NCBI RefSeq assembly: GCF_022829295.1
Contig: NZ_JAKSYH010000061.1
Span: 1 to 34,370, forward strand
Length of the DNA: 34,370 nt
Source: Methylobacterium sp. J-088
GTDB lineage: Bacteria > Pseudomonadota > Alphaproteobacteria > Rhizobiales > Beijerinckiaceae
Direction: 5' to 3'
A model generated the notes under the pieces. It worked only from the letters and a program-made list of their open reading frames with translations. It ran no database searches and was not told the origin of the DNA. This document shows positions 1 through 8,128 of the stretch, in pieces. Both the position numbers and the translations under genes were made by a program. Numbering within the stretch: the stretch's first letter is position 1; each line of letters begins with the position of its first letter.

Positions 1-262
1 ACAGCGCCAAATACCCGTCGGTGAGCTCAGAAAGAAGAACAACAGATCAGCACAAGTCTCTCACGTCAGGCCTCTCGACCCGACCGCAAGGACAAACGCC
101 GCCCGCGTCTCCCTTCCTCAATCATAACTTGTCAAAGATCCGCCCGGTCGCCCAGGCCATCAGAGGCAAACAGAAGGCCGCCCGGCTACTCAGCCGGCCA
201 GTCCCGCCGATTGTCAGAAGATGCTTCAGCGCCCGGGCCACTTCCGCGGCCGGCGCCGATGA
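1..262 (-). other. rRNA operon leader (upstream of 16S)
   Basis: On the minus strand this stretch reads as the transcribed leader that precedes 16S rRNA in Hyphomicrobiales. A boxA-like core is followed by a purine-rich stretch with GGGAGACGCGGGCGGCG and then GTCCTTGCGG, a pattern I know from Bradyrhizobium-type 16S leaders. A strong promoter lies just upstream at 268-296. The mature 16S gene is not in the window and would start beyond the left edge. A hairpin (GGCC/AGCC arms, roughly 176-204) lies in the first part of the leader. The identification rests on remembered leader sequence and context, not on any rRNA sequence in view. Confidence 0.72.
129..140 (-). promoter_or_regulatory. boxA-like antitermination site
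   Basis: The minus strand reads GATCTTTGACAA, close to the rRNA boxA consensus TGCTCTTTAACA. BoxA RNA binds NusB/NusE and makes polymerase resistant to Rho on untranslated rRNA. Its place about 120 nt after the predicted transcription start fits an rrn leader. Confidence 0.65.
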
Positions 263-267
263 ACCGG

Positions 268-296
268 GGTATACGGACCTAACCCCGACCCGTCAA
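268..296 (-). promoter_or_regulatory. rrn-type sigma70 promoter
   Basis: The minus strand shows -35 TTGACG (296-291), a 17-bp spacer, and -10 TATACC (273-268), placing the start near 261. An A-tract (322-327) lies about 25 bp upstream of the -35 and could act as an UP-like element. This is the best promoter match in the window and points away from DUF2244 into the rRNA leader. Confidence 0.72.
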
Positions 297-350
297 CCGC
301 TTCGTTCCAGGCGGCGGCAGATTTTTTCGCGCCGGCTCTGTCGCTGCCCG

Positions 351-881
351 TCAGTAGCCCTTCTTCACCTGCGCCAGGGCCGCGGTCAGGCCTTGCGCGA
401 CCCGCGCCCGTTCGTCCGGGCCGGCATCCCGGGCCACGAGCGCGTGCTGCCGGCGCGAGACCAGGGTCAGGCGCTGCAGCCCGTACTCGTCATCCTCCAC
501 CGTCTCCAGCTTGGTCCAGAGCGGGTTGAACCGCCACTCGCGCCGCTCCCCCCGGTGGCTGACCCGGGCGAGCAGGATCTCGATCTGCGTGATCATCACC
601 TCCTCGAAGGACCCGCCGCGGCGGACGCTCACCTTCAGCGCCGCGTAGATCGCGAGCATGTCGAGTCCGAAGAAGCCGGCGACCGGCCAGAACCCCATCC
701 GCCACGCCCAGACCGAGACCGTGAGCGAGACCGCGCAGCAGCCGGTCATCACCACCCGGAACCCGAGTCGGCTCAAGGATTGGTGCGGCCGGATGGTCGC
801 CGCGAAGACAGGCCGGTCGATCGAATCGGGATCGAGGCCATACGGATGGACGGAAGGATTGCCGCTCGCCATGCGATCCAT
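351..881 (-). CDS. DUF2244 membrane protein
   Basis: A 176-residue inner-membrane protein of the DUF2244 family, function unknown. Two hydrophobic segments (about residues 42-60 and 63-83) are followed by a soluble C-terminal part. The conserved family core is visible in the FAATIRPHQSLSRLGF stretch near residue 26 and the basic region after the second membrane segment (VRRGGSFEEV). It starts 11 bp from the annotated start of nth on the opposite strand, so the two must share a very compact promoter region unless one start is wrong; Met4 (at 872) is an alternative start. Its stop lies about 55 bp before the rrn promoter on the same strand. Confidence 0.85.
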   Translation of the reverse strand: MDRMASGNPSVHPYGLDPDSIDRPVFAATIRPHQSLSRLGFRVVMTGCCAVSLTVSVWAWRMGFWPVAGFFGLDMLAIYAALKVSVRRGGSFEEVMITQIEILLARVSHRGERREWRFNPLWTKLETVEDDEYGLQRLTLVSRRQHALVARDAGPDERARVAQGLTAALAQVKKGY

Positions 882-892
882 ATAACGCAGCC

Positions 893-1672
893 ATGCCCGT
901 CAGAAAGCCACCGAGTCCCGTGACGGATCGCGCCGGTCGCGGAGTTGCGAGGCGTGGCGGGGCCGCAGCCGCCGGCCGCCTCGCGGGCCCGGTCGGGCCG
1001 GCGGTGACCGCACAGGTGGACACCGCCCCCGAAGCCGTCGCCCCGGACATCCTCACCGAGATCTTCCGCCGGTTCCACGAGGCCGAGCCGGAGCCGAAGG
1101 GTGAGCTGCACTACGTCAACCCGTTCACGCTGCTCGTGGCCGTGGTGCTTTCGGCGCAGGCGACGGATCGCGGCGTCAACCTCGCCACCGGCCCGCTCTT
1201 CGCCGTCGCCGACACGCCCGAGACAATGCTGGCCCTCGGGGAAGACCGGGTCCGGGACTTCGTGCGGACGATCGGGCTGTTCAACACCAAGGCCAAGAAC
1301 GTCGTCGCACTCTCGCGCATCCTGGTCGACCAGCATGGCGGCGCGGTACCGGCGAGCCTGGAGGCGCTTCAGGTGCTGCCCGGCGTCGGAGCCAAGACCG
1401 CGAGCGTCGTGCTGAACATCGCCTTCGGGGTCCCGCGGATCGCCGTCGACACCCATATCTTCCGGGTCTCGAACCGGATCCCACTGTTCATCGGGGCGAC
1501 CACCGACAAGGTGCAGGCCGGGCTGGAGGCGATCGTGCCGGAGCCCTACCGTCTCCACGCCCATCACTGGCTGATCTTGCACGGCCGCTACACCTGCAAG
1601 GCGCGCAAGCCCGAATGCCCGCGCTGCCGCATCGCGGATCTGTGCCGATACCCGTCCAAGACGACGGCGTGA
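893..1672 (+). CDS. nth: Endonuclease III (DNA glycosylase/AP lyase)
   Basis: Base-excision repair enzyme that removes oxidised pyrimidines and nicks the abasic site. The helix-hairpin-helix LPGVGAKTA is at residues 162-170, with catalytic Lys168, and the catalytic Asp186 sits in VDTHIF. The C-terminal 4Fe-4S loop has the exact C-X6-C-X2-C-X5-C spacing (Cys235, 242, 245, 251). At 259 residues it carries about 45 more N-terminal residues than typical Nth, rich in Arg/Ala/Gly. The true start may be the GTG at 920 or at 1004 (residue 38), which would also free room for the promoters shared with the divergent DUF2244 gene. The enzyme identity is secure; the start is not. Confidence 0.95.
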   Translation: MPVRKPPSPVTDRAGRGVARRGGAAAAGRLAGPVGPAVTAQVDTAPEAVAPDILTEIFRRFHEAEPEPKGELHYVNPFTLLVAVVLSAQATDRGVNLATGPLFAVADTPETMLALGEDRVRDFVRTIGLFNTKAKNVVALSRILVDQHGGAVPASLEALQVLPGVGAKTASVVLNIAFGVPRIAVDTHIFRVSNRIPLFIGATTDKVQAGLEAIVPEPYRLHAHHWLILHGRYTCKARKPECPRCRIADLCRYPSKTTA

Positions 1673-1868
1673 CGACCTCCAAGACACGTGCGGGGCGCCC
1701 TCCGCAATCCCCCTCTGCGGGCTAACGCGTTGTGCTGGAAGCCCGGTTCGGCTAGTTTGCCAGCCGGTTGCCGGGGCTCTCGGGCAGAGGCCGTCCGGCT
1801 GCCCGACCTCGCGTCCGGTCGCCGCGCCGCGGATCCTCTCCATCGTCGCGCACTAGGAGCCTCGGCCC

Positions 1869-2663
1869 ATGGACTTCCTCAAACCACGGTACACGCCTAT
1901 GAACCGCCGCCGTCGCATCTACGAGGGCAAGGCGAAGGTCCTCTACGAGGGGCCCGAGCCCGGGACGCTCATCCAGCACTTCAAGGATGACGCGACGGCC
2001 TTCAACGCGAAGAAGCACGAGGTCATCGACGGCAAGGGCGTGCTGAACAACCGGATTTCCGAGTTCGTCTTTCAGCACCTCAACGATATCGGCGTGCCGA
2101 CGCACTTCATCCGCCGGCTCAACATGCGCGAGCAGCTGATCCGCGAAGTCGAGATCATCCCCCTCGAGGTGGTGGTGCGCAACGTCGCGGCCGGCTCGCT
2201 GGCGACGCGGCTGGGCCTGGAGGAAGGCACCCAGCTGCCGCGCTCGATCATCGAGTTCTACTACAAGAACGACGCGCTGAACGATCCGATGGTCTCCGAG
2301 GAGCACATCACGGCCTTCGGCTGGGCGACGCCCCAGGAGATCGACGACATCATGGCGCTGGCGATCCGCGTCAACGACTTCCTGTCGGGCCTGTTCCTCG
2401 GCGTCGGCATCCGGCTCGTCGACTTCAAGATCGAGACCGGCCGGCTCTGGGAAGGCGACATGATGCGCATCGTCGTCGCCGACGAGATCTCCCCGGATTC
2501 GTGCCGGCTGTGGGACATCAAGTCCTCCGATAAGCTCGACAAGGACCGGTTCCGCAAGGATCTGGGCGGCCTGATCGAGGCCTATACCGAGGTCGCCAAG
2601 CGGCTCGGCATCATGTCGGAGAACGAGAAGGTGCAGAGCGGCGGGCCGCGGCTCGTCCAGTAG
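1869..2663 (+). CDS. purC: Phosphoribosylaminoimidazole-succinocarboxamide synthase
   Basis: SAICAR synthetase, which joins aspartate to CAIR with ATP in de novo purine synthesis. At 264 residues it has family length. The N-terminal nucleotide-binding stretch [20 protein letters not shown], the [17 protein letters not shown] region near residue 100 and the DFKIETGR / [12 protein letters not shown] motifs in the C-terminal half are hallmarks of PurC. The start at 1869 is favoured by AGGAG at 1855-1859. A second in-frame ATG at 1899 begins directly at the conserved domain and is the alternative. It is followed six bases later by the convergent stop of a glycosyltransferase gene. The 196-bp gap upstream from nth shows no clear promoter or terminator. 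Confidence 0.96.
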   Translation: MDFLKPRYTPMNRRRRIYEGKAKVLYEGPEPGTLIQHFKDDATAFNAKKHEVIDGKGVLNNRISEFVFQHLNDIGVPTHFIRRLNMREQLIREVEIIPLEVVVRNVAAGSLATRLGLEEGTQLPRSIIEFYYKNDALNDPMVSEEHITAFGWATPQEIDDIMALAIRVNDFLSGLFLGVGIRLVDFKIETGRLWEGDMMRIVVADEISPDSCRLWDIKSSDKLDKDRFRKDLGGLIEAYTEVAKRLGIMSENEKVQSGGPRLVQ

Positions 2664-2669
2664 GCGCGC

Positions 2670-4286
2670 TCAGGCGGGCGGGCGGCCGGGCGGGCGGCGG
2701 AGAGACGCCATGCCCGCTGGCGGGAAATCCCGGCGCAGGCGCGCATGGGTCGAGAGGTCCGGGTCGAAGCCCGGGTGATAATGGGGGTCCTGCGCAAGCA
2801 GCGGCCCCCATCGTGTTTTGAGCGCGGCGATCTCGCGCGCATGCCGGGCACGCGCCTCCGGGGTCCAGCGGCGGCTCGCCGCCTCGCGGTGATGCAGGAC
2901 CGCCCCTGGAACCAGCAGCGTCCGGTAGCCGGCCGCGTTGAGGCGCAGGCACAGATCCACGTCGTTGAAATCGACCGCGAACGCGGCGTCTTCGAAGCCG
3001 CCCACGGCCCGGAATGTGTCCGCCTCGACCACCAGGCAGGCCGCCGTCACGGCTGAGACCGCGTGCGTGGCCTGGAGCGCCGCGCGATAACCTGGCGCAT
3101 CCCCCGGGAAGTGGCGGTGCCCGTGGGTGACCAGCCCGCCGGTGCCGAGCACGATGCCGCCATGCTGGATCCGGCCTTCGCCGTCGAGGAGCTTGGCACC
3201 CACGGCACCGACATCCGGGCGCAGGGCCTCGCGGGCCATGAGGGTCAGCCAGTCGGGCTGGAATGCCTCGACGTCGTTGTTGATGAAGACCAGCAGCCGG
3301 CCCCGGGCGCGGGCAGCCGCGGCGTTGTTCATCGCGGCAAAATTGAACGGCCCCGGACAGGGCACGACATGCCCCCTCCCCTGCCGCTCCAGATCGACCA
3401 GATAGGCCAGGGTCTCCGGTTCGCGGCTGTCGTTATCGCAGACCAGGATCTCGATCGCCGGCCAATCGGTGCAGCTCCGCAGGCTGTCCAGGCAGGGGCG
3501 GAGCAGGTCGAGGCGGTCGCGGGTCGGCACGATCAGGCTGGCGAGCGGTGGCGGATCGGGGAGCGGATGCTCCACGCGCAGACATCCGTCCGGCAGCGCG
3601 ACGAGGCGGGCCCCGGCCCGGCCGGTCCGATCGAGATGCGCCTCCACCACGCGGTGATGGATCCGCCCCCCCTCTCCTACGCTATGGAGCGCGGGCCCCC
3701 CTCTCCCCGCACGCGGGGCGGAGGGATCGCCGTCCCGACGCCGAATCGATAGGATCTCCGGCAAATGGCCGATGGCCTGGGGACCGTGCCGCTCGGCGAT
3801 GCGGAACGCGGCATCGGCCGGGCTCAGCGGATGGATCTCCGGATCGAGGGCGGTCCGCCGATAGGCCAGGACCGGCCCGAGATAATCGGAGGCCGCGAGA
3901 CGGTCGGCATCGAAGACCGGCGGCAGGAGCGGCCAGACCGGGCCGCCCGCACGGTCCTGTGTGAGCGCGTCGCCGTAGAGCGCCTGAAGATCGGGCTCGG
4001 CGACGAAGATGGCGGCGATCCGCGCCGGGGCGCCGGCCACGAGCGCGCCGTCGCCGATCAGGCGGAGGTGGTCGCCCAATCCGGCCGGAGCCGGCAGGAC
4101 GCCGTCGAGGATCCGCGCCGGCAAAGTGAGCCGATGATCGATGCCCACCAGCGCCGCCAGCCTCTGCCGGGCGCGCAGGCGCTTGCCCGTCAGTCGCGCC
4201 CAGAGGATGGCGCCGGCCTCCCGGGGATGGCCCAGAATCCGGCGCGCCGCGTCGGCGATCCCCCGCCGGGATCGGCGGCGCGTCAT
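2670..4286 (-). CDS. Glycosyltransferase family 2 (RfbN-like)
   Basis: A 538-residue GT2 enzyme, probably transferring sugars onto a surface polysaccharide at the cytoplasmic face of the membrane. The catalytic GT-A domain spans about residues 249-460: LIVPTRDRLDLL (251-262), acidic DNDS near 284, the DXD-like INNDVEAF (335-342) and FNDVDLCLRL toward the end. The N-terminal third looks like a decayed copy of a first GT2 domain. Its ATG overlaps the stop of the upstream, similar glycosyltransferase by four bases, so the two are translationally coupled and likely arose by duplication. Residues about 188-208 are encoded by a copy of a C/T-rich palindromic repeat found between genes elsewhere in the window. 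They sit in the non-conserved linker before the catalytic domain. Sugar specificity cannot be read. Confidence 0.88.
   Translation of the reverse strand: MTRRRSRRGIADAARRILGHPREAGAILWARLTGKRLRARQRLAALVGIDHRLTLPARILDGVLPAPAGLGDHLRLIGDGALVAGAPARIAAIFVAEPDLQALYGDALTQDRAGGPVWPLLPPVFDADRLAASDYLGPVLAYRRTALDPEIHPLSPADAAFRIAERHGPQAIGHLPEILSIRRRDGDPSAPRAGRGGPALHSVGEGGRIHHRVVEAHLDRTGRAGARLVALPDGCLRVEHPLPDPPPLASLIVPTRDRLDLLRPCLDSLRSCTDWPAIEILVCDNDSREPETLAYLVDLERQGRGHVVPCPGPFNFAAMNNAAAARARGRLLVFINNDVEAFQPDWLTLMAREALRPDVGAVGAKLLDGEGRIQHGGIVLGTGGLVTHGHRHFPGDAPGYRAALQATHAVSAVTAACLVVEADTFRAVGGFEDAAFAVDFNDVDLCLRLNAAGYRTLLVPGAVLHHREAASRRWTPEARARHAREIAALKTRWGPLLAQDPHYHPGFDPDLSTHARLRRDFPPAGMASLRRPPGRPPA
3683..3725. 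repeat. C/T-rich palindromic repeat inside a coding region
   Basis: The segment containing GGAGCGCGGGCCCCCCTCTC and the following GC-rich palindrome matches the minus-strand reading of the repeat at 31991-32037 (GGAGCGCGGGTCCCCTCTCC) almost base for base. Here it is in frame inside the glycosyltransferase gene, where it adds about 14-20 residues without a stop codon. Confidence 0.6.
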
Positions 4287-6397
4287 TCCAGATCCTCGCC
4301 GAAGGTCGTGAGCGACAAGGCCGGATGGTAGAACGGATCGTGGCGAATCACGTCGCGCCAGCGCTCGGAGAAGCGCCCCGCTTCCCGCTCGAACCGGGCG
4401 CGCTCGGCGCCGACCGAGGGGCCGCGGCTCACGGATTCGAGATGCGCGAGGGTCGCATCCGGGGTCCAGACACTCTTCCAGCCAGCAGCGCCAAGCCGCA
4501 GGCAGAAATCGACGTCGTTGAAGTCGACCGGAAAGGTTTTGGCGTCGAAGCCGCCCACCGCGAGATACTTCTCCCGCGAGACCGCCAGGCAGGCGGCCGT
4601 CACCGCGGAAACCTCGTGGGCCACGCGCAGACGCCCGAGATGGCCGGGCGTGTCGCCGGGACGCCGGCGCAGGATGTGGCCCGCCCGTCCGCCGAGCCCG
4701 ACCACGACGCCGGCATGCTGCAGGGCGCCGTCCCCGTAGAGGAGCTTGGCGCCCACGGCGCCGACCTCGGGCCTACAGGCCTGCCGGACCATCGCGTCGA
4801 GCCAACCGGGCTCCAACACCGCCACGTCGTTGTTCAGCAGTACGACCACGGTGCCGGACGCCAGGGCGACGCCGGCATTGACCATCGCGGCGAAGTTGAA
4901 CGGTTGCGGGTCGATCCGGATGCGCACGCGCGGATCCCGGCGCAGGGTCTCGTAATGGGCCAGCACCGCGGGGTCGGTCGAGCCGTTGTCGATGATGATC
5001 AGCTCGATCGGGGCGTAGGTCGTCTCGTGCAGGACGCCGCGGCAGACGCGCGTGATCAGGTCGAGCCGGTCGCGCGAGGGGATCACGATGCTGACCGTCG
5101 GCGCGGGATCCGGCAGCGGCCAGAGCAGCTGGACGGCACCGTCCCGGAGCGCGGCGGCCGGGACCTTCTGGCATGCGTCGAGCGCCCGTGCCCGGGCGGG
5201 CGGGTCGAGGGGGTCGGCCGCATTGCGCGCGAGCGGGCGCGCGACATGAACCACCCGTGCCCGCGCCGAGACGGCGGCGACCTCCAGGGCGAGTTCCATC
5301 TGCGCCATCGAACCCAGGGGGGCCGGCAGAAACGCGGCCAGGAACGCATGCAATGCGAGCAGCGGACGGCCGGGATAGCCCGTCGCCAAGGCGAGGTCCG
5401 GGCTCCAGTCCGGCTTCAGGCGCGGCCTGCCGTCCGGACCGATGGCGTCGCCGTAGGCAAGGTCGGCGCCCTGAAGGGCGTGCGCCAGGAGCGCCAGGGC
5501 GTCGGGCTCCGGGATATCACCCGGACGCAGCAGGCACAGGGCCTCGGACCCGGCGACGAGATCCTCCGGGCCGGCGCGTTCGTCCCAGTGCCGATGGACG
5601 GCCCGCGCATCCGGCGTGTCGGGCAGCGTGCCCTCCCAGGTGACGCAGATCGCCTCCGGGCGATGCGTCTGCGCCTGAAGGGCGTCCAGCGTGGCGGCCA
5701 GGGCCGCTGTCTCGCCGGGACGCGCCAGGACGAGGCAGCGGATCCGCAGGTTCGCGGCCGACGTGGAAACCGGCCGGGTTCGGGTGGCGGCCCAGGCATC
5801 GAACCCTGCAAGCGGCGTCACCGCGCAGGTACCGCGCAGCGTGTCGCGATACCGTCGCTCCGAACCGCGGGCCCGCTGGTAGAGCGCCCCCACGAAGCGC
5901 CAGGGGCGCCGCAAAAGACATTGCGCCAGCACGCCGCCCTCACGCCGGATACCGACACGCTCGAGCGCGAAGTCGGGGCCGGCACAGAGGCGGATCTCCC
6001 GGACATCCGGCGGGATCAGGCCGAGCCAGTGCGCCACGCCCAGGGATGCCCCCGGCAGCACGAAATCCTGGGGCGCATCGTCGGAGCCGCGCAGGACACG
6101 CAGGATCGGGCGGCGCGGCGCCACCACGGCGCCGTCCCGGTAGCTCAATACGATCCAGCCGGTCCGATGGTCGGGGAGAACGAGGCGGCGGTCGAAGGCA
6201 GGGTCGTCCGCCGGCTCCAGGCGGAAGCGGGTGGCGCGGCCGAACCGGAGCCGGTCGCGCAGGCTGAGCGATGAACCCGGATCGACGCGGCGCGCCGCGG
6301 CGTCACTGGGCAGCGTCGTCGCCTCCGCCCGGGGGCGGCGCCTCGGCCACCGCCGGCTTCCGTCGGCGCGGCTTGGCGGCGGTCTTGCCGCTCGCAC
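4283..6397 (-). CDS. Glycosyltransferase family 2, tandem-domain
   Basis: A 704-residue glycosyltransferase of the RfbN-like tandem GT2 type. A weak first domain runs from about residue 217 to 400 (RIRCLVLARPGETAAL, then LAYGDAIGPDGRP and KPDWSPDLAL, typical of the first domain in this family). The intact catalytic GT2 domain begins near residue 433 (VSIVIPSRDRLDLITR) and has LLNNDVAVLEPGW near 518 and FNDVDFCLRLG near 626. A role in O-antigen or capsule building is likely. The ORF start at 6397 overlaps the previous gene by 95 bp and its first 35 residues look like out-of-frame shadow sequence. No ATG, GTG or TTG follows soon after, so the true start is uncertain. Its end overlaps the next glycosyltransferase by four bases. 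Confidence 0.87.
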   Translation of the reverse strand: MRAARPPPSRADGSRRWPRRRPRAEATTLPSDAAARRVDPGSSLSLRDRLRFGRATRFRLEPADDPAFDRRLVLPDHRTGWIVLSYRDGAVVAPRRPILRVLRGSDDAPQDFVLPGASLGVAHWLGLIPPDVREIRLCAGPDFALERVGIRREGGVLAQCLLRRPWRFVGALYQRARGSERRYRDTLRGTCAVTPLAGFDAWAATRTRPVSTSAANLRIRCLVLARPGETAALAATLDALQAQTHRPEAICVTWEGTLPDTPDARAVHRHWDERAGPEDLVAGSEALCLLRPGDIPEPDALALLAHALQGADLAYGDAIGPDGRPRLKPDWSPDLALATGYPGRPLLALHAFLAAFLPAPLGSMAQMELALEVAAVSARARVVHVARPLARNAADPLDPPARARALDACQKVPAAALRDGAVQLLWPLPDPAPTVSIVIPSRDRLDLITRVCRGVLHETTYAPIELIIIDNGSTDPAVLAHYETLRRDPRVRIRIDPQPFNFAAMVNAGVALASGTVVVLLNNDVAVLEPGWLDAMVRQACRPEVGAVGAKLLYGDGALQHAGVVVGLGGRAGHILRRRPGDTPGHLGRLRVAHEVSAVTAACLAVSREKYLAVGGFDAKTFPVDFNDVDFCLRLGAAGWKSVWTPDATLAHLESVSRGPSVGAERARFEREAGRFSERWRDVIRHDPFYHPALSLTTFGEDLE

Positions 6398-7001
6398 CCT
6401 TGGCGATCCCGCCCTTGCCCAACGCGCCGACCCCGACCGCGATATCGTAATCCGCCGTTATCGGGGCCGGAACGGCCAGCGGCTCGGCCACGATGGTCGC
6501 GAAGCCCTGCGCTTCGCCGGCCCCGACGACTAGGCCGGCGCGCTCGACGCGGTTCGAGATCACCTTGCCGTCGTGGCGAATCTGGAAGGTGACCGGCACG
6601 TCGAACCGGCCCGGCGCCCCGGCCGGACCGAGCAGGACGTTCACCTCCACGCCGATCTTCACGGTGATCGAACCATCCGGGAGCCGCGTGCACTCGCGGG
6701 CGAGGCGGCCCAGGGAGAATTGCGTGCGCACGTTCGCACCCGCCATGGTCCGCGAGGCGGCGGCATTCTCGGCGACCTCGACGGGGGGACAGTAGGGCGG
6801 ATCGAGGCTCTCGGCCTGCGAGGGCGGGACCGTGGTGCCGCCGAATTTGAACAGGTTGGAGAAGACGTTGCCGTCCTCGGCCCGGGCCGGCGCCGCGGCG
6901 AGCGCGGCGGCGAAGACCAGCACCGCCGCCGCGCCCCGGCACACGCTCCCGGATACGTTCCGACTTCCGATCATCGCACGGCTCCCGAGCGGCCCCGTCA
7001 T
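6303..7001 (-). CDS. Exported hypothetical protein
   Basis: A 232-residue protein with an N-terminal signal peptide (hydrophobic AAAVLVFAAALAAAPARA, cleavage predicted after about residue 41). The mature part has two cysteines (CPPV near residue 70 and ARECTRL near 102) and reads as mostly beta strand (VKIGVEVNVLLGPAG, FDVPVTFQIR). This layout resembles a common but uncharacterised alphaproteobacterial exported family with a CPPV motif; that is from memory only. The C-terminus is Lys/Arg/Pro-rich and disordered. It starts on an ATGA overlap with the IalB-like gene; Met10 is an alternative start. It sits ahead of two glycosyltransferases, suggesting an envelope role. Confidence 0.75.
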   Translation of the reverse strand: MTGPLGSRAMIGSRNVSGSVCRGAAAVLVFAAALAAAPARAEDGNVFSNLFKFGGTTVPPSQAESLDPPYCPPVEVAENAAASRTMAGANVRTQFSLGRLARECTRLPDGSITVKIGVEVNVLLGPAGAPGRFDVPVTFQIRHDGKVISNRVERAGLVVGAGEAQGFATIVAEPLAVPAPITADYDIAVGVGALGKGGIAKGASGKTAAKPRRRKPAVAEAPPPGGGDDAAQ

Positions 7002-7621
7002 TTCAGGCTGTCGAACCCGGCCGCGAACCCCTTCATCGACAGCGGGATGCCGACGCCCTCCTCGGGCGTCTGGAACACGATGAAGGTCGCCTGCGTGCCG
7101 CTCTTGAACTGGCGGATCAGACCGTCATCCATCACCACCTCGGCGACGCAGCCGGTGGTGAGGCAACGGACGAACCCGGCCCGGCCGATATCGGTCTGGT
7201 CGATCTTCAGGCCGAGGCCCGAGGGCAGGAGCACGCCCAGCGGCGCCACGACCCGCAGCAGGTAGCCGCGGTTGTCCGCCGTCTTCAGCACGATGACCAC
7301 CAGGGTCAGGTTCGGCCGGTCCTCGGCGGCGAGATACTGGACCAGCGCGCATTGCTCGGCCTTGGCGCCCGCGGGCGTCTCGCAGCGCAATTGCCAATCC
7401 TCGAAGGTCTTGCGCACCATGCCCTGCGCCATCGCGGGCCCCGTGGCGAACCCTGCTGGGGTGAGCGCCGCCGCGACGAGGGCGAGGAAGACCGGCAGCG
7501 CGGCGCGCCGGACAGCGCGCCGAAATCGAACGAGCTTCGGGTGAAGCAGCACCACCGATCCCTTCGGAACGCTCCGGCCGCGGACGGGCGGGAGCCGTAC
7601 AATCGGGCGTGTTCGGACCAT
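6998..7621 (-). CDS. Invasion-associated locus B (IalB) family protein
   Basis: An exported protein of the IalB family, named from Bartonella but widespread and of unknown biochemical role in free-living Hyphomicrobiales. A basic stretch and hydrophobic core (LPVFLALVAAALTPAGFA) form a signal peptide ending near AMA-QG. The mature domain shows the family hallmarks WQLRCETP, AEQCALVQ, the VVAPLGVLLPSGLGLKID block and a CLTTGC cysteine pair. The open frame extends to 7876, but that part overlaps the divergent gene at 7742. ATG at 7621 gives 207 residues; GTG at 7555, six bases after an AGGGA, gives a more ordinary signal peptide and may be the real start. It is first of a four-gene overlapping minus-strand set. 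Confidence 0.82.
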   Translation of the reverse strand: MVRTRPIVRLPPVRGRSVPKGSVVLLHPKLVRFRRAVRRAALPVFLALVAAALTPAGFATGPAMAQGMVRKTFEDWQLRCETPAGAKAEQCALVQYLAAEDRPNLTLVVIVLKTADNRGYLLRVVAPLGVLLPSGLGLKIDQTDIGRAGFVRCLTTGCVAEVVMDDGLIRQFKSGTQATFIVFQTPEEGVGIPLSMKGFAAGFDSLK

Positions 7622-7741
7622 GGTCGGCCCCGCGCTGTCAAGCGATCCAGCCTCTGTGTTGCGCAGCAGCGCTATCCGAGAGGGAATGCGAGGCCTAGAT
7701 AAGTCCCAGTCAGTCCTCAAGCGCCGGATCCTGTAGCCGTG

Positions 7742-8116
7742 ATGCGTCCGCTCGCCCTTTCGGCCGCCTGCCTGTTGGCCGCCCTCACGCAGGCCGGGGC
7801 CCAGAGCCTGCCGGTCGGCGAGACCACCTATGTCGAGCGCTCGCTCAATCACTCCGACACGCTGGTCATCGAGCATCCGCCGGTTGCCGTGAATCCGTAC
7901 GGTCGGCGCGAGGGACAGGCGGCGATCGCGGGCTACTGCCGGGACGGCGGCCTGATCCGCCGGCGCGACGCCTTCGGCAATCCGGTGATCATCCGCCAGC
8001 GCGAAATTTGCGACAGCGTCGCCCCGCGCACCCTCAATCCCGGCGAAGTCGATCCGCGGCCGACTTGGCCGGCCGACGCCGACGCCCGCGAGCGCGTGCT
8101 GCGCTCCAAGGGCTGA
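7742..8116 (+). CDS. Small exported hypothetical protein
   Basis: A 124-residue protein with a clear signal peptide (ALSAACLLAALTQAGA, cleavage before QS near residue 21). The mature part of about 100 residues has two cysteines (GYCRDGG and REICDSV) that could form a disulfide in the periplasm. I do not recognise a domain. A GTG directly precedes the ATG; I take the ATG at 7742. It is divergent from the IalB-like gene and convergent with the metallopeptidase gene, whose stop is 12 bp away, so it is probably transcribed alone. Confidence 0.75.
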   Translation: MRPLALSAACLLAALTQAGAQSLPVGETTYVERSLNHSDTLVIEHPPVAVNPYGRREGQAAIAGYCRDGGLIRRRDAFGNPVIIRQREICDSVAPRTLNPGEVDPRPTWPADADARERVLRSKG

Positions 8117-8128
8117 ATTCGCGCAGGC

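Noticed and set aside
21..923. 300-residue plus-strand open frame
   Set aside because: It runs antisense to DUF2244 and through the rRNA leader; its sequence is Arg/Pro-rich shadow without motifs.
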